This document shows, in pieces, positions 1 through 5,768 of a stretch of 7,126 bases of DNA. Every line of letters starts with the position of its first letter. Position 1 is the first letter of the stretch. The stretch is from CAZKTF01 sp964555565 (GTDB lineage: Bacteria; Planctomycetota; JAJSAM01; JAKLKS01): positions 1-7,126 of the forward strand of contig CAZKTF010000190.1 of the NCBI GenBank assembly GCA_964555565.1. The letters are read 5' to 3'. A model generated the notes under the pieces. That model was given only the letters and a program-made list of their open reading frames with translations, was not told the origin of the DNA and searched no databases. Position numbers and translations under genes: made by a program.

Positions 1-606
1 GAGACCCTCTCGTCGGGGAAGGTGGAGGACCCGGCCGAGGCGCGGGAGTTCGCGGGGATCGCCGCGCGCGAGGCGGAGCGCCTCTCCCGGATGGTGGAGA
101 CGGTCCTCGACTTCTCGCGCGCCACCGGGGGCGGGGCCGGGCCGCGGCGGCGGGTGGATCTCGCGCGCCTCGCGCGGGAGGCCGCCGGGGCCCACGCCCC
201 GCTCTTCGCGCGGGCGGGGCTCACCCTGGAGGTGGACGCGGGGGCGGCTTCTCTCCCGGTGCTGGCGGACGAGGACGCGCTGCGGGGCGCGCTGGGGAGC
301 CTGCTGGAGAATGCCCTCCAGCACGCCGCCGCGGGGGGGGAGGCGGCGGTGCGGGCGTCGAAGGAGGACGGGCGCGCGGTCGTGCGCGTGCTCGACCGCG
401 GGCCCGGGCTCCCCGAGGGGGCCGCGGGGCGGGTGTTCGAGCGGTTCGTGCGGGGACCCGGGGCCGCCGGCCGGGGGATCGGGCTCGGGCTCGCGCTCGT
501 GCGCGAGGTCGCGGAATCGCACGGGGGCGAGGCTTCCGGCGAGAATCGGGAGGGCGGCGGGGCGTCGTTCTCGCTGGCGCTCCCGCTGGCGGAGGGACCT
601 GCATGA
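1..606 (+). CDS. Sensor histidine kinase, C-terminal part (5' truncated by window)
   Basis: The reading frame is open from base 1, so the gene begins upstream; 201 residues are visible. Residues 1-40 are the second half of a HisKA dimerisation/phosphoacceptor domain, ending in the typical ERLSRMVETVLDFSR; the phosphorylated His should lie roughly a dozen residues before the window. A HATPase_c domain follows: N box ENALQHA with Asn104, G1 box DRGPG with Asp132, F box VFERF (145-149), and G2 box GRGIGLGLALV (157-167). These are the ATP-binding motifs of an active kinase, and all appear intact. By family knowledge it autophosphorylates on His and passes the phosphate to its partner regulator, whose gene overlaps its stop codon by 4 bp. 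The sensor region and any membrane segments are not in view, so the stimulus is unknown. The HisKA tail resembles PhoR-type kinases, but this is too little to assign a gene name. Confidence 0.95.
   Translation, partial: ETLSSGKVEDPAEAREFAGIAAREAERLSRMVETVLDFSRATGGGAGPRRRVDLARLAREAAGAHAPLFARAGLTLEVDAGAASLPVLADEDALRGALGSLLENALQHAAAGGEAAVRASKEDGRAVVRVLDRGPGLPEGAAGRVFERFVRGPGAAGRGIGLGLALVREVAESHGGEASGENREGGGASFSLALPLAEGPA
591..596 (+). promoter_or_regulatory. Ribosome binding site of the response regulator
   Basis: GGAGGG lies 6 bases before the ATG at 603, inside the last codons of the kinase gene. It supports ATG 603 as the true start and indicates translation coupled to the kinase. Confidence 0.7.
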
Positions 607-1295
607 AGGCCCGCATCCTCGTGGTCGAGGACGACGCCGACCTCGCCCGGGGTCTGGAGTTCAACCTCCTCAAGGAGGGCTACGCGATCACCGTCGCCGG
701 GGATGGCCGGCGCGCGGCCGCCGAGATCCGCGCGGGGAGGCACGACCTCGTCCTGCTCGACCTCCTCCTCCCGGAGAAGGACGGGCTCGAGGTCCTGCGG
801 GACGCGCGGCGGGAGGGGAGCCGCGTCCCGGTCATCTGCCTCACCGCGCGGGGGACCGAGACCGACAAGGTGATGGGGCTCTCGCTCGGGGCCGACGACT
901 ACGTGACCAAGCCCTTCGGGCTCTCGGAGCTCCTCGCGCGGATCGAGGCGGTGCTCCGCCGCGCGGCCCCGGCCGGCGCGGGGGAGCGGGTGCGCCTCGG
1001 GGAGACGGTCGTGGACCTGGCCGCCCGCCGGGTCCTCCGCGGAGGCGGGGACGAGGAGCTCACCCCGGTGGAGACCGACCTCCTCCGCTACCTCCTCGCG
1101 CGCAGGGGCGAGGCCGTGGAGCGGGAGCGCATGCTCCGGGATCTCTGGGGCGTCGATTCCCGCCACGACACCCGCACGCTCGACAACCACGTGGCGCGCC
1201 TCAGGCGGAAGATCGAGACGGACCCCGCCAACCCGCGCTTCCTTGTCACGGTCCACGGGGTGGGCTACCGGCTGGACGGGGCGGAAGGATCGTGA
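603..1295 (+). CDS. OmpR/PhoB-family response regulator
   Basis: This is a 230-residue cytoplasmic DNA-binding regulator, the usual length for the family. The receiver domain (about 3-117) has the acidic pocket Glu9-Asp10-Asp11, phospho-acceptor Asp53 in LLDLLLP, switch Thr81 and the conserved Lys103 in KPF. A winged-helix Trans_reg_C domain (about 130-227) has the recognition-helix region TRTLDNHVARLRRKIE and ends with the typical VHGVGYRLDG. All catalytic residues are present. Its ATG overlaps the kinase stop as ATGA, so the two are almost certainly cotranscribed and form a cognate pair. Kinase-first order is the less common arrangement for OmpR-type systems. The target promoters are unknown. 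The 12-bp palindrome just downstream might be a binding site, but OmpR-family proteins usually bind direct repeats, so this is speculative. Confidence 0.97.
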   Translation: MKARILVVEDDADLARGLEFNLLKEGYAITVAGDGRRAAAEIRAGRHDLVLLDLLLPEKDGLEVLRDARREGSRVPVICLTARGTETDKVMGLSLGADDYVTKPFGLSELLARIEAVLRRAAPAGAGERVRLGETVVDLAARRVLRGGGDEELTPVETDLLRYLLARRGEAVERERMLRDLWGVDSRHDTRTLDNHVARLRRKIETDPANPRFLVTVHGVGYRLDGAEGS

Positions 1296-1302
1296 CAACT
1301 CC

Positions 1303-1314
1303 GGGACCGGTCCC
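1303..1314. repeat. Perfect 12-bp palindrome between regulator and HEAT-repeat gene
   Basis: GGGACCGGTCCC reads identically on both strands and starts 8 bases after the regulator stop codon. Flanking CCGGG (1301-1305) and CCCGG (1313-1317) could instead pair as a short hairpin. It may be an operator, part of a weak transcript-end structure, or chance in GC-rich DNA. No T-run follows, so an ordinary intrinsic terminator is unlikely. Confidence 0.4.
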
Positions 1315-1339
1315 CGGACCCCGCGGGCGACAGACTCCA

Positions 1340-1359
1340 CGGGTCGCGGGTGCGACCCG
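1340..1359 (+). promoter_or_regulatory. Hairpin immediately 5' of the HEAT-repeat gene's Shine-Dalgarno
   Basis: CGGGTCGC (1340-1347) pairs perfectly with GCGACCCG (1352-1359) around the 4-base loop GGGT: an 8-bp, mostly G-C stem. It ends 1 base before the GAGGAGG ribosome site at 1361. In RNA it could modulate ribosome access, stabilise a 5' end made by processing, or slow RNA polymerase between the regulator and the next gene. No T-tract follows. The structure is read directly from the sequence; the function is inferred. Confidence 0.45.
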
Positions 1360-1360
1360 A

Positions 1361-1367
1361 GAGGAGG
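1361..1367 (+). promoter_or_regulatory. Ribosome binding site of the HEAT-repeat gene
   Basis: GAGGAGG lies 5 bases before ATG 1373 and is the best Shine-Dalgarno in the region. With the signal peptide that starts there, it fixes the gene start; the frame is open far upstream only because of base composition. Confidence 0.8.
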
Positions 1368-1372
1368 CCTCG

Positions 1373-3973
1373 ATGCGGACGGCACGGTGGATCGCGGTGA
1401 CGACGCTCTCCCTGGCGATGGCGACGGCGGCGGCAGCGCAGGACGGCGCGAAGCCCCCCCCGCCCGCCCCGCGGGCCGCCCCGGCGGCGGAGTCCGCCGA
1501 GGATGCCTTCTACAGGGCCTTCTACGCGGAGCAGGCGCTGCGCGACTTCGGGAAGGCGGCCGACGCCTACGCCGAGGCCGCGGACCGGGCCCGCGCCTCG
1601 GACCTGAAGGACCTCCTCGCGAAGGCGCTGGCCGGGCGCGGGCGCTGCCTGCGCGCGCAGGGGAGGGAGGCCGACGCGGCGGCGGCGCTCCGCGAGGCCC
1701 TCGCCGCGGACCCCGCGAACGCCGAGGCGAAGGCGGCGCTCGAGGAGAAGCCCGCGCCGGGCCCGACGGACCCCCAGCTCGAGGCGCAGCTCCGACTTGT
1801 CGTCTCCAACCTCGCCGCCACGATCGAGTCCCCGAGGAGGGAGGCCGCCCGGACCCTGAACCTCCTCGGGGCCCGGGCGCTGCCGTTCCTGGAGGAGGGG
1901 CTCCGGAGCCGCAACCTCCTGGTGGCGGAGGCGGCGGCCCGGTTCCTGCCCGGGTTTCAGGACGAGGCGGGCACGGCGGCGGTCGTCCGGGCGCTCTCCG
2001 ACCCCGAGGTCCTCTACAGGGACGCCGTCGCGCAGAACGCCCTGGTGGCGGCGGCGCAGTCCCTCCGTCCCGGGGAGGAGGGCCTCCTCCGCGCGGCGCT
2101 CGCGCGGCGCAGCCCCCAGGTGCGCCTCCGCGCGGCGCTGCGGCTCCAGGGGATCGCGGAGCCCTTCGCCGCCCGCGCGGAGCTCCTCCGGGCGATCGCC
2201 GCCGATCCCGACCCCTCGGTGCGGTTCGCCCTCCTCTCCGCGCCCGTCGCCACGGACGACCTGCCCGTCCTGCGGCTCCTCGCCGTCGAGGCGCTCGCGT
2301 CCCCCGACGGGGCCACCGTCCAGGCGGCCCTCGCCGCGGTCTCGAGGTCCCCGGACCTGCTCCCGGGGGTCGAGGAGAGGGTGCGGCAGTGCCTCGGCAG
2401 CGCCGATCCCCGCGTGCGGAGGGCCGCCTTCGGCTTGCTCACGGAGCGAGGCCTTCTCGAGGTCCGGGAGATGGGGGCCGCGCTCCTGGACCCGCATAGC
2501 GGCAACTCCCCCGACGCAGCCAGGTTCCTCGCGAAGGTGCCCTCGCCTCCCGGGTGGGACGCGGAGACGGGGCGGCAGGTCGTGGCCGCGCTCCGGGCGA
2601 GGCTCGAGACACGATCGGCGGGCACCATGGAGGGGACGGACGCGCTGTCCGCGCTCCTCGGCTGCGAGCAGGCTCGGGCCTGCGAGGGGATCGGCGCGGA
2701 GGACCTCGTGCGGATCTTCGCCCTGGCGGGGCCGCGGAACGACTCCTTCGGTTCCGAGGTCGTGCGCCACGCGGTGGGGATCCTCGCGCAGCGCGGGGGC
2801 GCGGACCCGGCGGGCCTCGCGGCCCTGGTCGGGTCGGGCCTGGAGCGGCTCCCCCCCGGCGCCGCCCGCGCGCGCTGGGTCAACGCCTGGAAGGGCCTCG
2901 CCGACCCGGCGCCGTTCCTCGCCGCGGCGGCGCTCGACGAGCCCGGGACGCGGCAGAATGCCTACGAGGCCCTCATCGCGGTCACGCAGAAGGGAGGGGA
3001 CCTCCGCGACGCGGTGCGGGGGCGCTGCCCGCACCTCGGGGAGGACCTGGCGGCCCCGGGGGGGCGGCGGCTCGCGGCGCTGCGGCTGCTGGAACTCGTC
3101 CCCGACCCGGCGTTCGCGCCGGCGCTGCGCGCGGTCCTCTCTCGCGCCCTGTCGGACGACGAGCGGCAGCAGGCGATGGCCGCCTTCGTACGGTGCGCCG
3201 GGAAGGACTCCGTCCCGGTCCTCCGCGAGGACGTCGAGGCGGAGCCGTCGCGGGCCTCGCTCCCCGTCTCGCTGAACGGCCTCGTGGAGTTCCTCGGGGC
3301 CGGGGCCGTGGACGACCTCGTGGCGCTCGCCGTGCGCCGCAAGAACGCCGAGTGGGCGCTCTACTCCTACGGGCGGCAGGTCTACCTCCCGGACGCGGTG
3401 ATGGAGAAGTTCCTCGACCGCGTCACCCCGGAACTCGCGACGAACGACTTCCTCAGGCGGATCGCGACCTTCCCGCGGTCGCGCGCCCGGGACCTCTGCA
3501 TCCTCCGGGCGCTCGCCGGCGGGAAGGCCACGGGCACCCTCGTGGCGGCCGCGTACGTGGCCGGGAGCCTCCACCTCGAGGAGGCGAGCGGGGAGCTGGG
3601 ACTCCTCCTCGACCACCAGGCCGACGCGGTTCGGAAGGCTGCGCAGGCGGCGCTGGTGGAGCTCCGCACCTACCGGACGTTGAGGGCGGAACTCACGGGG
3701 CCGCAGGCGACGGCGCGGCCGGAGACGCTCGCGCGGGCGCGCGGGATGCTCCGCAGCGAGGACGCCGTGCTGCGCCGGGCCGCGGTCCTGGCGCTCGGCG
3801 CGCTGGGCGACGCGGCGGTGGTCGGGGACCTCCTCGACCTGGTGAAGGACGCGGACGTCGGCGTCCGCGAGGCCGCGCTCGGGGCGCTGGAGCGGCTCGG
3901 CGGGCGGCCCGCGGCCCCTCCCGCGGAGGCCCCGGCGCGGGCCCCCGCGAAGGAGGAGAAGAAGGACGAGTAG
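1373..3973 (+). CDS. Exported TPR/HEAT-repeat scaffold-like protein
   Basis: This 866-residue protein starts with a Sec-type signal peptide: Arg2 and Arg5, a hydrophobic stretch at about 6-20, and a likely cut after Ala22 before Gln23-Asp24. A Pro/Ala-rich linker (about 26-42) precedes one or two TPR-like helical pairs (about 45-122), recognisable as AFYAEQAL, YAEAADRA and REALAADPANAEAKAAL. From about residue 140 nearly everything is alpha-helical HEAT-type repeats. Clear examples are SADPRVRRAAFGLLTERG near 343 and two PBS-lyase-like units, LRRAAVLALGALGD and VREAALGALERLGG, at about 794-843. It ends in a charged Ala/Pro/Lys/Glu tail, KEEKKDE. No catalytic motif is seen. Such solenoids usually bind proteins, so a periplasmic or cell-surface scaffold is inferred. 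It lies 77 bp after the regulator on the same strand and may be cotranscribed or have its own promoter; none could be identified. Confidence 0.88.
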   Translation: MRTARWIAVTTLSLAMATAAAAQDGAKPPPPAPRAAPAAESAEDAFYRAFYAEQALRDFGKAADAYAEAADRARASDLKDLLAKALAGRGRCLRAQGREADAAAALREALAADPANAEAKAALEEKPAPGPTDPQLEAQLRLVVSNLAATIESPRREAARTLNLLGARALPFLEEGLRSRNLLVAEAAARFLPGFQDEAGTAAVVRALSDPEVLYRDAVAQNALVAAAQSLRPGEEGLLRAALARRSPQVRLRAALRLQGIAEPFAARAELLRAIAADPDPSVRFALLSAPVATDDLPVLRLLAVEALASPDGATVQAALAAVSRSPDLLPGVEERVRQCLGSADPRVRRAAFGLLTERGLLEVREMGAALLDPHSGNSPDAARFLAKVPSPPGWDAETGRQVVAALRARLETRSAGTMEGTDALSALLGCEQARACEGIGAEDLVRIFALAGPRNDSFGSEVVRHAVGILAQRGGADPAGLAALVGSGLERLPPGAARARWVNAWKGLADPAPFLAAAALDEPGTRQNAYEALIAVTQKGGDLRDAVRGRCPHLGEDLAAPGGRRLAALRLLELVPDPAFAPALRAVLSRALSDDERQQAMAAFVRCAGKDSVPVLREDVEAEPSRASLPVSLNGLVEFLGAGAVDDLVALAVRRKNAEWALYSYGRQVYLPDAVMEKFLDRVTPELATNDFLRRIATFPRSRARDLCILRALAGGKATGTLVAAAYVAGSLHLEEASGELGLLLDHQADAVRKAAQAALVELRTYRTLRAELTGPQATARPETLARARGMLRSEDAVLRRAAVLALGALGDAAVVGDLLDLVKDADVGVREAALGALERLGGRPAAPPAEAPARAPAKEEKKDE

Positions 3974-3976
3974 GGG

Positions 3977-4804
3977 CTACTCCGCCGGGCGGTAGGCCTC
4001 GCCGGCGGTATGGAAGACCGGGACGTCGTCCGCGAGCCGCGACCAGGAGACGGGCCCGTAGACGACGCGTGGCGGGAGGGGGGAGGTCCGCGTCACGACC
4101 TCCTCCGTGCCGGCCGCGAGGAGGATCGACCACCCGAAGTCGTTCTGCGCGGGGGCGCCGGGCCAGTCGAAGGCGAGGTCCTGCGCCGTCCCGTTCCGGG
4201 CGCGCCAGGTGTACTCCCACCCGCCCGGCACCCTCCGGACCGAGGAGGTGACGCCCACGATCTCCACGCCGTCCGAGGCCACCACGGCCGCATCGTGGGC
4301 CGGGTCGCCGGAAAGGAGGACCCGCGGGACCTCGCCGCAGGAGGAGACTAGTTCCGGCAAGCGCGGTCGCGCGCGGCGCTCCAGGGAGAGGGGCCCCCGG
4401 ACCGTGTGCCCGAGGGCGCCGGTCCGCGCGTTCCCGACGAAGGCCTGGGGCGCGAGGAGCATGAGCAGGTCCGGCGCGTCGGCGAAGTTCACGACGCCGC
4501 CCTCGTCGCGCAGGGGGCCGCTGACCGTCCGGGTCCGCCAGGCGGCGCGGGCCGGGTCGGCGATGACCTGGATCCACCCCTCCTCCTCCCTCTCGAAGCC
4601 CCAGCCGACGGCCTCGGAGAGCGTGGAGGTGACGACGCTCGTGACCACCTTCGGGCCGGGCGCGAAGTGGCCCCGGCTCGAGAAGTCGAGGATCGTGCGC
4701 ACGCCGTCACCCGCCCCGAGGATCGTGCGGCCCGACTCGGCGCGCAGGAGGGGCGCGGCGAGGACGACGGCGGTTGCGATCGCGAGGACGCGTGTCGTGC
4801 GCAT
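3977..4804 (-). CDS. Exported protein of unknown family, 275 aa
   Basis: I do not recognise the family. The ATG at 4804-4802 follows a good Shine-Dalgarno and begins a clear signal peptide: Arg2 and Arg5, a hydrophobic core VLAIATAVVLAAPLL (6-20), and a probable cut after Ala22. The mature part is about 250 residues, with alternating short hydrophobic and polar runs that suggest beta strands, for example VEIVGVTSSV (180-189), GWEYTWRARNGT (195-206) and WSILLAAGTEEVVTR. The region at about 175-265 looks like an Ig-like or other beta-sandwich domain. There is one cysteine, Cys156, and no lipobox, so it is probably soluble in the periplasm or secreted. RTIL occurs twice near the mature N-terminus (26-29 and 36-39). 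It lies 52 bp downstream of the FGE-like gene on the same strand, so it may belong to that operon. Its stop is 3 bp from the opposing HEAT-repeat gene's stop. No function is assigned. Confidence 0.82.
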   Translation of the reverse strand: MRTTRVLAIATAVVLAAPLLRAESGRTILGAGDGVRTILDFSSRGHFAPGPKVVTSVVTSTLSEAVGWGFEREEEGWIQVIADPARAAWRTRTVSGPLRDEGGVVNFADAPDLLMLLAPQAFVGNARTGALGHTVRGPLSLERRARPRLPELVSSCGEVPRVLLSGDPAHDAAVVASDGVEIVGVTSSVRRVPGGWEYTWRARNGTAQDLAFDWPGAPAQNDFGWSILLAAGTEEVVTRTSPLPPRVVYGPVSWSRLADDVPVFHTAGEAYRPAE

Positions 4805-4808
4805 GTGT

Positions 4809-4815
4809 TCCTCCC
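4809..4815 (-). promoter_or_regulatory. Ribosome binding site of the 275-aa exported protein
   Basis: On the minus strand GGGAGGA occupies 4815-4809, ending 4 bases before the ATG at 4804. It supports the chosen start, which also begins a good signal peptide. Confidence 0.75.
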
Positions 4816-4819
4816 AAGG

Positions 4820-4841
4820 CGCCCGCGCAGTCCCGCGGGCG
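4820..4841 (-). promoter_or_regulatory. GC-rich hairpin between the FGE-like gene and the 275-aa gene
   Basis: CGCCCGCG (4820-4827) and CGCGGGCG (4834-4841) form a perfect 8-bp all-G/C stem around a 6-base loop. It lies in the 52-bp gap, after the FGE-like stop and 4 bases before the next gene's ribosome site. There is no T-run after it on the minus strand, so it is not a classical intrinsic terminator. It could still cause pausing, partial termination or mRNA processing, giving the downstream gene a different expression level. This is the only obvious structure in the gap. Confidence 0.45.
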
Positions 4842-4856
4842 GCGTGAGCATTGTAC

Positions 4857-5768
4857 CTACCGCGCGCAGCGGAAGCCGAGGTCGGGGGCGAAGGCGGCGC
4901 GGCGGACCGGGGCGCGGGCCCAGGTGCGCCGCGCCGCGGCGGGGGCGCGGTAGCAGCCGCCGCGGACCGTGGCGAAGGCCCCGAGGTCCGGGATCCCCGC
5001 GGCGGGGTTCCCCTCGAAGAGGAAGAAGGGCGTCGAGGTCCACTCCCGCGCGCCGCCCGCGAGGCCGAGGACCCCCGTGGGGGCCAGGTCGGCGGGGTCC
5101 CCGCCCGCGGGCGGGCAGACGTCCGCCCCGGCCCCCGCCTCCGGGCCGTCGAACCTCCCGTCCCCGGGCCCGCGGGCCGCGGCCTCCATCTCCTCCTCGG
5201 TGGGGAGCCGCGCGCCGCGCCAGGCCGCGTAGGCCGCCGCGTCGTACCAGGTCACCCCCACGACCGGCTGGTCCGGGTTGCTCCGCCTCGGGTCGTGGAG
5301 GAAGCGCGGCCGGTGGTCGGTCCCCGGGGGCTCGAGGGGAGGGCAGCGGGAGTGGTCCCCGGTCTCGCGCACGTACCGGACGAAGCGCGCGTACTCCGCG
5401 TTGGTGACCTCGTGCCGGTCGAGCCGGAAGGGCGGCACGCGCACCGCGTGCGGGGGCCAGGCGAGGACCGGCTCCGGGAGCGGGTCCACCTCGATGACGA
5501 GGTCCTGGAGCTTCTTCCTGAGGAGGTGCGCCGCCTTCGTCCCGTCCGGGGGCGTCTCCAGGCCGACCCCGAGGGTCGCCTCCCCCCCGGGGATGGCCAC
5601 CATGTCCTCGGGCGGGCGCAGCGCGGCCGCGAGGGCCGCGCGCCGGAGCGCCGGGACCGAGGCGAGCGCGAACCCCGCGGCGAAGAGCCCCGCCGCCGCG
5701 GCGGCCAGCACGAGGGGGCGCCTGCGCCGCGGGGGCGTCCCCGGGGCGGCCGGCGGGGGACCCGTCAC
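4857..5768 (-). CDS. FGE/SUMF1-like domain protein with N-terminal membrane anchor, catalytic cysteines absent
   Basis: The protein has 303 residues and starts at GTG 5768-5766, whose bases overlap the sulfatase stop (GTGA). Residues 1-17 are Pro-rich and end in Arg14-Arg17; about 18-40 is a hydrophobic anchor or uncleaved signal (LVLAAAAAGLFAAGFALA). The rest matches the FGE-sulfatase (SUMF1) fold: MVAIPGGEATLG (56-67), FRLDRHEVTNAEYARFV (114-130), VVGVTWYDAAAYAAW (169-183), RLPTEEEMEAAARG (187-200), LAGGAREW (236-243), VRGGCY (268-273) and GFRCA (298-302). True FGE uses two active-site cysteines just after this last GG. Aligned by motif, the equivalent positions are Ala275 and Arg280. The family's GNVWEW has become GGAREW. 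It is therefore unlikely to make formylglycine and may be a binding or structural relative. Residues 71-106 form a longer than usual insert with a Lys/Leu-rich, helix-like part. Coupling to the sulfatase suggests partnership. Confidence 0.88.
   Translation of the reverse strand: MTGPPPAAPGTPPRRRRPLVLAAAAAGLFAAGFALASVPALRRAALAAALRPPEDMVAIPGGEATLGVGLETPPDGTKAAHLLRKKLQDLVIEVDPLPEPVLAWPPHAVRVPPFRLDRHEVTNAEYARFVRYVRETGDHSRCPPLEPPGTDHRPRFLHDPRRSNPDQPVVGVTWYDAAAYAAWRGARLPTEEEMEAAARGPGDGRFDGPEAGAGADVCPPAGGDPADLAPTGVLGLAGGAREWTSTPFFLFEGNPAAGIPDLGAFATVRGGCYRAPAAARRTWARAPVRRAAFAPDLGFRCAR

Noticed and set aside
333..340. Run of eight G in the kinase gene (and of eight C at 1454-1461 in the HEAT-repeat gene) as possible phase-variation or frameshift sites
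   Set aside because: The frame stays consistent with conserved motifs on both sides of the kinase run. In the HEAT-repeat gene the signal peptide and the TPR region share one frame across the run. Such runs are expected at this base composition.
311..1372. Open frame running upstream of the HEAT-repeat gene, in frame with it, with an ATG at 311
   Set aside because: It overlaps well-supported kinase and regulator domains in another frame, and its translation is a low-complexity Arg/Gly/Pro mixture. The signal peptide and ribosome site place the start at 1373.
1265..3616. Long minus-strand open frame of about 780 codons opposite the HEAT-repeat gene
   Set aside because: It is rich in Arg, Gly, Pro and Glu with no domain pattern, a typical antisense shadow in very GC-rich DNA.
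3982..4008. Inverted repeat CCGCCGG / CCGGCGG as a possible terminator between the convergent genes
   Set aside because: The stem is only 7 bp with a 13-base loop, there is no T-run on either side, and it lies inside coding sequence; probably chance in GC-rich DNA.
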